Assembly (NCBI GenBank): GCA_022340265.1
Contig: JAJDOH010000257.1
Span: 1 to 57,252 of the forward strand
DNA: 57,252 nucleotides
Origin: Deltaproteobacteria bacterium
GTDB taxonomy: Bacteria > Desulfobacterota > DSM-4660 > Desulfatiglandales > Desulfatiglandaceae
Reading direction: 5' to 3'
The notes under the pieces were generated by a model. That model was not told the DNA's origin, did no database searches, and saw nothing but the letters and a program-made list of their open reading frames with translations. Shown here piece by piece: positions 8,801 to 17,918 of this stretch. Each line of letters starts with the position of its first letter. The first letter of the stretch is position 1. A program made the position numbers and the translations under genes.

Positions 8801-9832
8801 TCACTCTTTCAACCGGTGATCCAATCGTTCGGCCAGCATCTTTGCCTGATCGGCACTTGCAGCGTCCCGGACGCCTGCCAGGTACGGCCCATGGGAAAAA
8901 ACGATTTCATAGGTGTCCAGGATCTCTATCATCCGGGCGCCTTTTTGCGGCAGCTGTGTTTCATTATTTTTTCCACCGAATGCCAGCAAAAAAGCCGTGT
9001 AGGCAGCGGCCATTTCCTTCGCTTTCTCCGGGGTCTTGCGGCGGGAAAGATAGGCCATGAGGGTGTGGCCGTCCAACTGGTATTCGGCGGTGTAAATTTT
9101 GTCGAAACCCTCATAACCAAAGGCATTGGCGGCAATTAATGAAATACTGCCGTTAAGCTGGCCTTCTTTTGGAAAAAGCGTCGATTCGTTTAGCGCGGCC
9201 GTTTCTGAAGGGGTGTTGCCAATGAACGTTTCAGCCATGACTTTGACGGGGCCGGGCAGATTTTCGGATGCTTTGGAAGCGATGATTTCAAGGTAATAGC
9301 GGCCGTGGGTCAAAAAGAGTGCATTTGATGTTCGATAGGCATTTTGAGCCAAATCAAGCGCGGTCGCATCATTTCGACGCTGTGTGCTGAAGACTGAAAA
9401 AGCATTTTGAACGGTGCCCATGTCATAGATGAAGGCTTCCATCCACTGATCGGCTTTGTGTTCATCCTTGAAGCGCTGACTGATCAGACGTTTGAACCCG
9501 GCGGAAAGGTACAGTTCCGCCTTGCCGTCGATTTTATCGGAGAGATTTTGCCTGTCGAAAGTCTCAGCGGGTGTGAGGGGTCTTATCCCTGCGGGCAAAG
9601 GTTTAAAGAAATTGCCGGTTGAAAGTCGGGAGAGCGCTTTGTCTTCAGCCGGCCCAGGCAGAAATGCGTTTTTTTGCAAGACAGCGGGATTATAGTGAAA
9701 TTGGGCGAGGAATATCCCAGCTCCGATAACCATGAGCACAGACAATATGACCAGGCTCAAAACCGTTTGACGCGAACGCGTGTATCCTTTTTCTTGAATC
9801 ACGGGAGCCTCTAAAAAAACCGTTTTCCCCAA
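8801..9832 (-). CDS. Membrane-anchored DUF6599-like protein
   Basis: 343 residues with one N-terminal transmembrane anchor (VLSLVILSVLMVIGAGIFLA, residues about 25-45) and a soluble domain outside. Blocks such as RQNLSDKIDGKAELYLSAGF and YDMGTVQNAFSVFSTQRR, and later a second related half, are what I associate with DUF6599, a family found beside DUF362 and ferredoxin genes. The gap to the upstream permease gene is 9 bp and to the DUF362 gene 3 bp, so it is translationally linked to the redox module. Role unknown. Confidence 0.65.
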   Translation of the reverse strand: MGKTVFLEAPVIQEKGYTRSRQTVLSLVILSVLMVIGAGIFLAQFHYNPAVLQKNAFLPGPAEDKALSRLSTGNFFKPLPAGIRPLTPAETFDRQNLSDKIDGKAELYLSAGFKRLISQRFKDEHKADQWMEAFIYDMGTVQNAFSVFSTQRRNDATALDLAQNAYRTSNALFLTHGRYYLEIIASKASENLPGPVKVMAETFIGNTPSETAALNESTLFPKEGQLNGSISLIAANAFGYEGFDKIYTAEYQLDGHTLMAYLSRRKTPEKAKEMAAAYTAFLLAFGGKNNETQLPQKGARMIEILDTYEIVFSHGPYLAGVRDAASADQAKMLAERLDHRLKE

Positions 9833-9841
9833 ATGAACCCA

Positions 9842-11629
9842 TTAGAAAATAATACGCACGTCGCCCAGTTGTTCAAGGGAAAAATTGTGTTTGTCTTCCG
9901 GCGCGCCCACAAACATGCTGTTCTTCAACACGCCGTATTCCCTGGAAAGCGCATCCACCATGGGAGGTCCGAATTCCCCCTGTCTCACCACCAATTCAAC
10001 ATCAAGGACCGGAAAGATTTGTTTGAGGGCTGACAATGCCTTCTGAATGGCATCCTCTTCATTATCTTCCATGCGTCTGTAAAGATGCACAAGAATAATC
10101 TTGCGGCTGCTTTCGTTTTTAAGGATGTACTGGAAGGCCTCATGCAGGCGATCCAGTCGACCGCCCCTTGTGAATAGGACGATGCGTTGGCCCGTAATTT
10201 TTGTGATTTTGTCGATGACCGATGTGCGGAACAGGAGAACCTTTGTCAAAATTTCGTTGGCTAGATTGAGAATGGCCTTCATGATGGGAATCCGAAGATA
10301 CATGGCAATGACGATGAGCACTGTCGGCACGAAATAGTCCAGAAAGAAGAGGACATTGCGATAATTAATGATGAGATTTCCCAGAATACCCAGGCTGGTG
10401 GCGCCCATGGCACCCAGCACCGTCAGCCACCCTGCCCTGTAGGTCCGTTTCAACTCTTTTCTTTTGACTTTCAGCAAGATGTTGCCAAAGGCAAACAGGG
10501 TCATGACTCCCAGAAAGCTTATGGTGTATACCCCTGCCAGGTTGAGAAGGCTCCCACCGGTCACCAGAAGGATGGAAGAGCACAAAAGCATAAAGACGAT
10601 AATGATGCGATGATGGGTTCCCTGGCGGTTCGACCGCAACAGAAAATGGGGAAAACACTGATCCAGTGCCATTCGCCGCACCAGACCGGTCACCCCCACA
10701 AAACTGGTCAGGACCGCACCGGACAAGACCGCCACTGCGTCGACGATCACCAGATCGGCCAGGAATTGTCCACCTGTATTCGCGGCCACATGGGCCAGGA
10801 GATATTCCTTGTGGCTGATGATTTCATTAAGCGGAAGCAGGCTCAAGGAGAGGATTGAGGTCAGCGGATTAAAAATTACCACGGCGATGAGCATGTTTCG
10901 AAGGGTCTTTCTAAAAACGCCCTGTTTCTGCTCTTCAACAAAGTTGGCAGAGCTTTCAAACCCACTCACACCCAGAAGTGCTGCGGAAAACCCCAGAAAT
11001 ACGGCAATCAGAAGCCCTTCGCCATGGGGCATGGTTTGAAGGTTGGCGGTTGCAATCTCCAGGTGGCCCGGAAGGTCTGCAAAACCGACGATGCAAAAGA
11101 TAATCAGTGTGAGCATGTGAAAAATGAAAATACAGAGGGCCACCCAGGCGGATTCCGTAATTCCGATGATGTTTAAAATGGCGAACATGGCAAGAATTCC
11201 AATGGTGGACGGAATGATCGGAAAAACAGGCAAAAGATGGTGAAGATACTCTACCGCCGTTTTGGCGGAGATAACGGCTGTGGCGATATAGGAGAGGATG
11301 GTCATGCAGGCGGCCAGAGAAGCTGTCAGCTTGCTGGTGGAGTTCAAAAGACAATTGTAGGCACCGCCGTTTAAGGGTAGAGCTTCCACCACCTCGGTAT
11401 ACACTTTTTTGTAGAGGTAAAGTACGCCGCCCACAAGCAGCAGCACAATGGGCGCCAGTACGCCTGCATAGACCGATGCGATGGCCGCCACATAAAGGCA
11501 GGATGAGGTAATGTCATTTCCGCAGATGGCCGTGGCGAGCCACTGGCCGAGACGTTTTTTTTGAGAATGGCCCCCACGGATCAGTTCCAGGGGTGTGACG
11601 GCGGATCCCTCAGGGGTTTTATTTTCCAT
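9842..11629 (-). CDS. APC-family permease with C-terminal soluble (USP-like) domain
   Basis: 595 residues. About twelve hydrophobic segments cover residues 35-450, typical of amino acid/polyamine/organocation permeases. VSGFESSANFVEEQ resembles the conserved APC mid-region. The last ~125 residues are soluble (GQRIVLFTRGGRLDRLHEAF, KIILVHLYRR, VELVVRQGEFGPPMVDALS) and look like a universal-stress-type alpha/beta domain, as in several APC transporters. It sits 9 bp after the histidine kinase and 9 bp before the DUF6599 gene. Substrate cannot be predicted. Confidence 0.8.
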   Translation of the reverse strand: MENKTPEGSAVTPLELIRGGHSQKKRLGQWLATAICGNDITSSCLYVAAIASVYAGVLAPIVLLLVGGVLYLYKKVYTEVVEALPLNGGAYNCLLNSTSKLTASLAACMTILSYIATAVISAKTAVEYLHHLLPVFPIIPSTIGILAMFAILNIIGITESAWVALCIFIFHMLTLIIFCIVGFADLPGHLEIATANLQTMPHGEGLLIAVFLGFSAALLGVSGFESSANFVEEQKQGVFRKTLRNMLIAVVIFNPLTSILSLSLLPLNEIISHKEYLLAHVAANTGGQFLADLVIVDAVAVLSGAVLTSFVGVTGLVRRMALDQCFPHFLLRSNRQGTHHRIIIVFMLLCSSILLVTGGSLLNLAGVYTISFLGVMTLFAFGNILLKVKRKELKRTYRAGWLTVLGAMGATSLGILGNLIINYRNVLFFLDYFVPTVLIVIAMYLRIPIMKAILNLANEILTKVLLFRTSVIDKITKITGQRIVLFTRGGRLDRLHEAFQYILKNESSRKIILVHLYRRMEDNEEDAIQKALSALKQIFPVLDVELVVRQGEFGPPMVDALSREYGVLKNSMFVGAPEDKHNFSLEQLGDVRIIF

Positions 11630-11638
11630 CTCAATCTA

Positions 11639-13234
11639 TTATCGGGGATTTTCCAAAAGCTTTTGTTTTGGGAAGAGCTCAGCGGGAATGGTGGTCACCG
11701 GAAGCGTCACAGAAAAAGTGGAACCCTTGCCTTCCCGGCTGGTAACCCGGATGCGTCCACCATGTTTACCCACAATGCCCTGGGAAACGCTGAGACCGAG
11801 ACCGGTGCCCTTTCCCTTTCCCTTGGTGGTGAAAAAGGGATCAAAGATGGAGCCAAGGATGTGGTCGGGAATGCCGGATCCTGAATCGATAACCTTTACC
11901 GCCACGTAATTCGGATCATCGGCCGGAAGGACCATGACCTGGATTCTGTCCCCTTTTTTCGAAGCATCGATGGCATTCAAAATCAGATTCAGAAAAACCT
12001 GCCTGAGCTGCTGGCTGTCCCCGTGGATACGGGGCAGATTATCCGTCGCCTGAAACTCGATCCGGATGCCTGAGATTTTGATCTGGTTTGCGGACAGGTT
12101 GATGGTATCACTAAGCAGTTGACTCAGGTCCAGCGGTTCCAGTTGAGAGCCGCTTTCCCGGGCAAAGTCCAGAAGATTGCTGATGATGTGCTTCGACCGT
12201 TTGGCCTCTCCCACAATATCCTCAGCCATTTCTTTTCGCTCATCGTCCGATAAGCTTTGGTAGTCTTCCAAAAGCATATGGGCCGTCAAAGTGATATTGT
12301 TCAAAGGGTTGTTCAACTCATGGGCGATGCCGGCGGTCAGGGTTCCGACGGCTCTCATTTTGTGTGATTGAATCAGGACCGCTTCGCGGCTCTCCAGTTC
12401 CTGGATCATCTGGTTGATGGTAACCGCAAGATCCGTGAATTCATCCCTGAAGGCGCGGGTAGGGGTGATGGGTGTAAAGTCTCCTGAGGCGATGCGGCGC
12501 GCATAAACAGTAAATCGATTAATGTTTCCCAGGATACGGCTGCCCAGGAAGTAGGCATTGATAATGATAAAAATCAAAAGAAAAATCAGAGAATAGACGT
12601 GGATAGTCCTGGATCGAATGAGGGCTCTCGATACAGCCTCTCTTTCACTGTCCATGAGATTCTGGGCGAAGGAGACCATTTTTTGCCCATGTTGCCGCAA
12701 TTCCAGCTCTATCTCTTTAAGGTTTTTGGAATGTCTCTGGTTTGTGTCGGTATTCTGATCCAGTTCCACCAAACGCTTTAACAGGTTTTCATAAAGATCG
12801 ATGTCGGGTGGGACCGTACCTTTACCATTTTTTGCCAGGATGGGTTTTAGTTCCGCTGCGTTGCGGTCAAAGATGTCTCGGGCTTTGTACACATTTTCCA
12901 GGGCGTCACTTAAATTGGTACCGTAAAGGAAGAAGTTTTTCTCAAAACGCCGTGCCTGTTGGATCTCAATGACAAAATCATTGACGATTTCGAGAGTCCG
13001 AAGTCTTTCTTCCACCTGGTGGGTGGTCAGCAACAGTGCGGCAGCGATGCCCACCGCGAACAGAAAGACCAGGAAAAACCCCAGGTAGATCTGAAGCCGC
13101 AGGCTGAAGCGATGCCGGGCAAGTAATGCCTTGCGAACCGTCTCCGCGGTTTCGATGCGCTCGTAATGGCCTTCCAGGGTCTTGGCCATGTCATCGGTTT
13201 GTCCGTTTTCCGCGAATGAAGTATTTGCATCCAT
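11639..13234 (-). CDS. Membrane sensor histidine kinase
   Basis: 531 residues. Two transmembrane helices (about 48-70 and 211-231) flank a largely helical sensor region; then come HAMP (232-285), a HisKA dimerisation domain with the phospho-acceptor His305 in HELNNPLNN, and a HATPase_c domain with N box (FLNLILNAID), G1 (DSGSGIP), F box (DPFFTTKGKG) and G2 (GTGLGLS). It belongs to the NtrB-like group that partners sigma-54 activators. A stand-alone receiver gene lies 17 bp upstream, and an NtrC-type regulator lies at the head of the cluster. The helical sensor suggests a ligand-binding four-helix fold; the ligand is unknown. Confidence 0.9.
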   Translation of the reverse strand: MDANTSFAENGQTDDMAKTLEGHYERIETAETVRKALLARHRFSLRLQIYLGFFLVFLFAVGIAAALLLTTHQVEERLRTLEIVNDFVIEIQQARRFEKNFFLYGTNLSDALENVYKARDIFDRNAAELKPILAKNGKGTVPPDIDLYENLLKRLVELDQNTDTNQRHSKNLKEIELELRQHGQKMVSFAQNLMDSEREAVSRALIRSRTIHVYSLIFLLIFIIINAYFLGSRILGNINRFTVYARRIASGDFTPITPTRAFRDEFTDLAVTINQMIQELESREAVLIQSHKMRAVGTLTAGIAHELNNPLNNITLTAHMLLEDYQSLSDDERKEMAEDIVGEAKRSKHIISNLLDFARESGSQLEPLDLSQLLSDTINLSANQIKISGIRIEFQATDNLPRIHGDSQQLRQVFLNLILNAIDASKKGDRIQVMVLPADDPNYVAVKVIDSGSGIPDHILGSIFDPFFTTKGKGKGTGLGLSVSQGIVGKHGGRIRVTSREGKGSTFSVTLPVTTIPAELFPKQKLLENPR

Positions 13235-13251
13235 TTTTTTATCCGGAAAGG

Positions 13252-13665
13252 TTAAATTTCCTCTTGCATCTCCGTTTCAAAATCGACGGAAACACCCAGT
13301 TCGGAAGCGGCTTTCGCAATTACCCGCCGAAGATCATCGGGTTGAAACGGTTTGGCAATGAAGTCAAAGGCACCCTTTTCCATGGCCTCCCTGGCCAGGG
13401 CCATCATGGCATATCCCGTAATCATGATCACCTTCGTTCTGTCGGATCTTTTTCGCACTTCTTCAAGTATCTGAATTCCGTCGATGTCGTCCATGCGGAT
13501 ATCCGTAACGACCACATCGAAGATCTTCTCTGCAAGCCGCTTCAATGCAACAGCCGGTTCTTCAAATACCTCCACATTACAACCGATCTTGACCAGAGCC
13601 GGTTTGAGCCTTTTTCCCACAATCGGTTCGTCGTCCAAAAGCAGGACCTCCAGTTTATCAGACAT
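13252..13665 (-). CDS. Single-domain response regulator
   Basis: 137 residues forming one receiver domain. Acidic pair Asp11/Asp12, phospho-acceptor Asp55 in VVVTDIRMDD, a Thr in VIMITGYA and Lys in FIAKPFQP are all present. There is no output domain; the last ~15 residues are a short acidic tail. Its place directly upstream of the histidine kinase indicates the two act together, either as a phosphate sink or as a relay to the NtrC-type regulator at 18011-19393. Confidence 0.9.
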   Translation of the reverse strand: MSDKLEVLLLDDEPIVGKRLKPALVKIGCNVEVFEEPAVALKRLAEKIFDVVVTDIRMDDIDGIQILEEVRKRSDRTKVIMITGYAMMALAREAMEKGAFDFIAKPFQPDDLRRVIAKAASELGVSVDFETEMQEEI

Positions 13666-13758
13666 CTTCTCCTCCTTTCTGATGTAATGCTACCCGCACT
13701 TGAATCATTCAAATAAAACAATTTGGACGGATGCAGCCGGCTCTAGCAAATAGTGTCA

Positions 13759-14583
13759 CTATCTGAAAGATTCGGCCGCCTGGCGGAAAATATCGTTCAT
13801 CACATGAACCTCTACGTATTCAACACCGGGAATTTTTCCCGCTATGGCCTTGATGGCTTCTGCTCTTTTTCGTTTTTCTCTCTTGAGCCCCGCGGTTCCC
13901 ACCACCAGCGTTCCGCTGCGCGCTCTTACCTTCACGTCCTGGAAATGGGGGAGCAGGGCCGCCCGAACCCGGGCCGCCAATTCCAGATCCTGCAGGCATT
14001 TAACGGAATAGGTCATGGGGTTGAACCTTCTGTAAGAGATCGTTTCACTCATGATTTTAACGGCTTCATCTGCGTCGATCTGACTGAGGCTGATGGTCAG
14101 ATCATAATGAGAAGGTTCCGTTTCGTCCACATCAAAGGATTCTTCCGACCAACTCCGACGAAATCGATTGTGTCGGTCCATGATTTTCCTGGCTTCTTTT
14201 TTGGAAAGGTCCTTCTTTGACGTGTATTGCTGAAGGACCTGTTCAGGTTCAGCGAGGATCAGCACTCTTAATACATGGGAGACGCCAAGAACGTAAAGAT
14301 GGGCCGCCAGTCCCTGGCAAACCTGCTTGTCTTTGAGAAGGGCGCCCAGTGTGGCTTCCTGGATATAAGCGAGGTATCGATTTCGAAGTTTTCCCCCCAT
14401 TTTCAGAAACGATGGCCTCTCGTCCAGGGCGCCAGCCAGTTTTTCCTCCTCAACTTTGTATTTGTCGGCGACTTCGGTCAGAAGCTCGCGCCCCAGAAAG
14501 TTGTAATCCAGGGCTTCCGCGGTCTTCGTAGCGATTTCTCGGCCTACGGGATAGGAATCTGAAGAGATGATGATGATAGACAT
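13759..14583 (-). CDS. Cytidylate kinase-like protein with C-terminal BON-like domain (copy A)
   Basis: About 274 residues. The start is the ATG behind GAGAGGATAACATT; an in-frame start 18 codons earlier is less likely. The N-terminal ~190 residues resemble the cytidylate kinase-like family (IIISSDSYPVGREIATKTAE as a degenerate P-loop region, then LGRELLTEVADKY and a lid-like Arg-rich helix). The P-loop lacks a normal GxxGxGK(S/T), so nucleotide kinase activity is doubtful. The C-terminal ~80 residues (LAARVRAALLPHFQDVKVRA, GTLVVGTAG, VEYVEVHV) resemble a BON domain. It is a divergent paralogue of the next gene. The role in the transporter/two-component cluster is unknown. Confidence 0.7.
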   Translation of the reverse strand: MSIIIISSDSYPVGREIATKTAEALDYNFLGRELLTEVADKYKVEEEKLAGALDERPSFLKMGGKLRNRYLAYIQEATLGALLKDKQVCQGLAAHLYVLGVSHVLRVLILAEPEQVLQQYTSKKDLSKKEARKIMDRHNRFRRSWSEESFDVDETEPSHYDLTISLSQIDADEAVKIMSETISYRRFNPMTYSVKCLQDLELAARVRAALLPHFQDVKVRARSGTLVVGTAGLKREKRKRAEAIKAIAGKIPGVEYVEVHVMNDIFRQAAESFR

Positions 14584-14637
14584 AATGTTATCCTCTCTGT
14601 TAACAGGTTTCTTGCCTGAAAGAACCCTTTTGGACAA

Positions 14638-15450
14638 TTATATGGCATTCGGGGGAATGGCGACTTTTGAATGGACTTCAATATGATGAATGCCATCTAT
14701 TTCCTTTGCCAGGGCCCTGGCCTTGGTTTCCAGTTTGTGCGTGTGATGATCCTCGGACCTAGTGTAGATCAAGACATTGCCGTATTCACAAGTTACGGCA
14801 ATATCCTGGTAAGACTCCACAAGGGCTGTCTTAACCTGGCTTGCCAAACTTAAATCGTCCATTTTCTGCTGCGCTTCACGAGTCGTTTTGAACTGTTCCA
14901 AGGCGGCTGCCCGGCAAATGAAGTCCACTGCATCCGGTACGGTGAATTTGTGAATATGAATCACCAGGTCATAGAGAGCGCTGTTCCAGGGGTCTGCTTC
15001 GTAAAGGGTCTGGGTCCATTTGCGACGTTCCTGATCATCCTTTTGAAGTGACGCCCGTGCCTTTTGCTCACTGATCCCCTCACGACTCATCTCATTCTTT
15101 ATGCGGTCGCTCATATCTGCAATGATGCGTACCTTGAGCACATGGGGGACCCCGCTTAGGAGAAGGTGTCCCGCAAGACCATGGTAGACCACATTATCCT
15201 TTTGAACGCGTCGGACAAGGGCGTTTTGATAACAGGTGATAAAGGTCTGTTTACTGCGGTTGAAGCGCTCCAGAATGGTGGGGGCGTCATGGATAGCCTT
15301 GATCATTTTGATTTCAGGAATATGGCATTGGCCGCTGGCATCGAGAATCACTTCCCGGCTCAAACATTCGTACCCCAGTTGGCCGGCCACTTTTTCCGCC
15401 ACTTCTTTCCCCTTGCTGTATGAACCCCGTGATATGGTAATGATTGCCAT
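14638..15450 (-). CDS. Cytidylate kinase-like protein with C-terminal BON-like domain (copy B)
   Basis: 270 residues, same architecture as the neighbouring copy: ITISRGSYSKGKEVAEKVAG at the N-terminus (degenerate P-loop), LSREVILDASGQ, NVVYHGLAGHLLLSGVPHVL, then an Arg/Lys-rich lid-like helix and a C-terminal BON-like part (LASQVKTALVESYQDIAV, YGNVLIYTRS). The gap to the downstream copy start is 54 bp and to the SLC13 gene 26 bp. Two copies in tandem suggest a heteromeric or ligand-sensing function linked to transport; this is inference. Confidence 0.7.
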   Translation of the reverse strand: MAIITISRGSYSKGKEVAEKVAGQLGYECLSREVILDASGQCHIPEIKMIKAIHDAPTILERFNRSKQTFITCYQNALVRRVQKDNVVYHGLAGHLLLSGVPHVLKVRIIADMSDRIKNEMSREGISEQKARASLQKDDQERRKWTQTLYEADPWNSALYDLVIHIHKFTVPDAVDFICRAAALEQFKTTREAQQKMDDLSLASQVKTALVESYQDIAVTCEYGNVLIYTRSEDHHTHKLETKARALAKEIDGIHHIEVHSKVAIPPNAI

Positions 15451-15476
15451 GTGATTTTCCTCGGTTTTTTTGAAAT

Positions 15477-17285
15477 TTAGACACCATAAAAAAGATAGAT
15501 CGCTCCGATCATCACAGTGATGAACAATATTGAGATAACCGCGCCCGCTTTCATGAAGTCAACGCTTCGGTATCTTCCCGGTCCCATATAAAGGGCATTC
15601 ACCTGATGGGTGGGAAGAATAAAGGAGTTGCTGGTTGCCAGACCGACTACCAGCGCCGCCATGCGGGGGTCGGCGTGTGCTGCAATGGCCAGATTGACCA
15701 CCAGCGGGACCAGGAGGACGGTGGCGCCCACATTGGAGATTACCAGGGTGAAAACGGTTGAAAGTAAACCGATAATGGTCAGTAATACGATGGGTTGCAC
15801 TTCTCCAGTGGCGGCAAGTACCGTTTGGGCGATCCATGCGGCGGTCCCTGATTTTTCGGTGGCGATGCCCAGCGGAATCAGACCGGCCAGCAAAAAGATC
15901 GTCCGCCAGTCCACCGAATGGTACGCTTCGTCGATGCTGAGTACTTTGGTGATGACCATCCCCAGGGCGCCTGTCATCAGACATACGGATAGTTGGATTC
16001 TGAAAACAAGGATCATGGTGAGTGCCACTGCCAGCCAAAGGCCGGCAAATAATGCCTTTTCGGGACGAATGAGCTCCATATCCACCGGCGTTGTAAAAAG
16101 CAGGGACCCTTCGCGCTGCAGCAGTTGAAGGCGTGTCCATTCACCGTGTAAGACGATGGCATCCCCCACGCGAAGCACAAAATCGCCGATCTGGGCACGG
16201 TACGTCTCGCCCTGGCGATAAATCGCCAGCGGGGTGACCTGGTAACGGTCCGGCAGATCCGTTTCTTCCAGGGTCTTGCCTTCCAGCGATGAACGGGGTG
16301 CCACGACCGCTTCCACAGTACCCGAAGCATGGTCAGCCACATCGTTTTTAAAGACTTCCAGAGAGGGTTTGAGAGTCATGCCCTCACCTTCCGCCATGCG
16401 TTGGACGTCTTTTTCAAGGCCGTGGGCGACCAGTTCAATCCCGGCACGAATGATGGTATCCGAAGCCGGTGATATGATCTTGAAATCAGGCGGCTCGGTG
16501 ATGGCCACAACAGTGACCAGGTAACGTCGCCTCAGGTCGCTCACCTTTACCGGATCCCGGTAGTGGGTGTAGTCTTCGGGAGTGCTCAGCTCATAGGTAT
16601 CCCCAATCACTTCAAGGGCCTGTCTTTCAACGGTACCTGTTGATTCCCCGGTTGTCTCTTCACTCCCCTGGGGCAGAATAAAACGTCCCAGAACAACAAA
16701 ACAGAATATACCGCTAATGACCAGCGCAAGTCCGATGGGTGTGACGTCAAACAAACCAAAGGGTTCCAAGTGAAAGGGGACCAGCAGATCATTTAGAAGA
16801 ATCAACGGGCTTGATCCCACCAGGGTGACCGTGCCACCCAGAATGGCACTGAATCCGATGGGCATGAGAAGTTTGCTGATGGGGATTTTGAGATTCTTGC
16901 TGATGCGCTGAATCGCCGGCAGAAACAGGGCGGCGGCCCCGATGTTCTGCATGAAACTGGATATGATGGCGATGGCGAAGGAAATGGCGGTGACGATACG
17001 TGAGGGGCTCTTGCCGGCGATTTTGAGAATGGGGGCCACCAGTTTGTTGATCAAACCGGTTTTATCCAGCCCGGCGCCGATGATAATCACCGCAATGATT
17101 GAGACCACTGCGTTACTGGAGAGTCCGATAAACGCCTCTTTCGGGCTGACCAGGTGCAGGAGCGGCAAAGTAACCATCATAAGAATGGCAACCACATCCA
17201 CACGAACCCATTCCACCACAAATAGAAATACCGCAACGCCGATCATACACAAGACGAGGATCATTTCAGTGGTTAAAGGTTGCAT
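15477..17285 (-). CDS. SLC13/DASS-type transporter with two TrkA-C domains
   Basis: 602 residues. Two blocks of transmembrane helices surround a central soluble part (about residues 200-380) with two regulator-of-K-conductance C-terminal (TrkA-C) repeats: VSDLRRRYLVTVVAITEPPD and APRSSLEGKTLEETDLPDRY. This matches the bacterial SLC13 permeases that move divalent anions such as sulfate, or dicarboxylates, with sodium. GLATSNSFILPTHQVNALYM near the end resembles the family's C-terminal substrate/sodium motif. It is the second gene behind the sigma-54 promoter, so uptake of its substrate is probably what the two-component cluster controls. Confidence 0.85.
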   Translation of the reverse strand: MQPLTTEMILVLCMIGVAVFLFVVEWVRVDVVAILMMVTLPLLHLVSPKEAFIGLSSNAVVSIIAVIIIGAGLDKTGLINKLVAPILKIAGKSPSRIVTAISFAIAIISSFMQNIGAAALFLPAIQRISKNLKIPISKLLMPIGFSAILGGTVTLVGSSPLILLNDLLVPFHLEPFGLFDVTPIGLALVISGIFCFVVLGRFILPQGSEETTGESTGTVERQALEVIGDTYELSTPEDYTHYRDPVKVSDLRRRYLVTVVAITEPPDFKIISPASDTIIRAGIELVAHGLEKDVQRMAEGEGMTLKPSLEVFKNDVADHASGTVEAVVAPRSSLEGKTLEETDLPDRYQVTPLAIYRQGETYRAQIGDFVLRVGDAIVLHGEWTRLQLLQREGSLLFTTPVDMELIRPEKALFAGLWLAVALTMILVFRIQLSVCLMTGALGMVITKVLSIDEAYHSVDWRTIFLLAGLIPLGIATEKSGTAAWIAQTVLAATGEVQPIVLLTIIGLLSTVFTLVISNVGATVLLVPLVVNLAIAAHADPRMAALVVGLATSNSFILPTHQVNALYMGPGRYRSVDFMKAGAVISILFITVMIGAIYLFYGV

Positions 17286-17319
17286 ACGTTTTTCCTCTCA
17301 CCGAGAATTTTTTCGTTCA

Positions 17320-17781
17320 TCACTTTTCCTTTCTGTGGGGGGTCTTTCCCGTAACGGCAAGCAGGGGGCATTCCAGGGTGTCGGCAATTTTCCCAAGCCA
17401 GTGGGTTCGTGCCAGATGACCGCCCTGGGGTAGATCTTCATCACTTCCCCAGATGACTGCCTGAAAAGGCAGCCGCTCCGCCAGAAACTTGAGAAGTTCC
17501 TGGGCCGCATCTCCGATACGAAGGGCCACGCTCACCGAAATACCTTCCTTCATGAATTCCGAGGTCAGACTCCCGCCCATTTTTCCGATGCGTGCCTCCA
17601 ATTGACGGATCGTGTTCCTTTTGGAGCCCAGGTAGACCCGATCGAGAAAGGCCATCTCCACCAGCATCAAAAAGGCCACTTCCGAATCCATTCGTAGGGC
17701 CAGCTCGCGAGCATAGGAAATGGCCTGGCTACAGATCCTTTCGTTTTCAAATATAACCAATATCCTTTGAAACATGGGCAC
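17320..17781 (-). CDS. Universal stress protein-like (UspA) domain protein
   Basis: About 153 residues of UspA-like alpha/beta fold: FQRILVIFENERICSQAISY at the N-terminus and FLAERLPFQAVIWGSDEDLP near the end. The usual ATP-binding glycines (GxxGxxxxxxG-S/T) are not clear, so it may not bind ATP. Candidate starts are TTG (17784), GTG (17781) and ATG (17775); the GTG has the best spacing from AAAGGA. First gene after the -24/-12 promoter, 34 bp before the SLC13 transporter, so probably a cytoplasmic regulator of it. Confidence 0.75.
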   Translation of the reverse strand: MPMFQRILVIFENERICSQAISYARELALRMDSEVAFLMLVEMAFLDRVYLGSKRNTIRQLEARIGKMGGSLTSEFMKEGISVSVALRIGDAAQELLKFLAERLPFQAVIWGSDEDLPQGGHLARTHWLGKIADTLECPLLAVTGKTPHRKEK

Positions 17782-17808
17782 CAATCATCCTTTCGAGCAG
17801 GAAAAGAG

Positions 17809-17824
17809 AGCAAAAGCTGTGCCG
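17809..17824 (-). promoter_or_regulatory. Sigma-54 (-24/-12) promoter
   Basis: The minus strand reads CGGCACAGCTTTTGCT: GGCAC, five bases, TTGCT, with GG and GC exactly ten bases apart as sigma-54 promoters require. It lies about 30-45 bp upstream of the universal stress protein start. A perfect palindrome about 100 bp further upstream and an NtrC-type activator gene next door support it. Confidence 0.75.
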
Positions 17825-17903
17825 AAAGCCAATAGCGTTAATAAGCTATTGAATAAAAAGGAGGTTTGTGTTTTGATGCAACGACACATGAAAGGTGCGG
17901 TTT

Positions 17904-17918
17904 GTTGCGATACGCAAC
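17904..17918. promoter_or_regulatory. Upstream activator palindrome
   Basis: GTTGCG-ATA-CGCAAC is a perfect 6-bp inverted repeat with a 3-bp spacer, roughly 95-105 bp upstream of the -24/-12 element. That is the usual distance for an enhancer site of a sigma-54 activator. Related half-sites (TGCAACG near 17877-17883) lie between it and the promoter. The likely binder is the Fis-type helix-turn-helix of the adjacent regulator. Confidence 0.6.
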
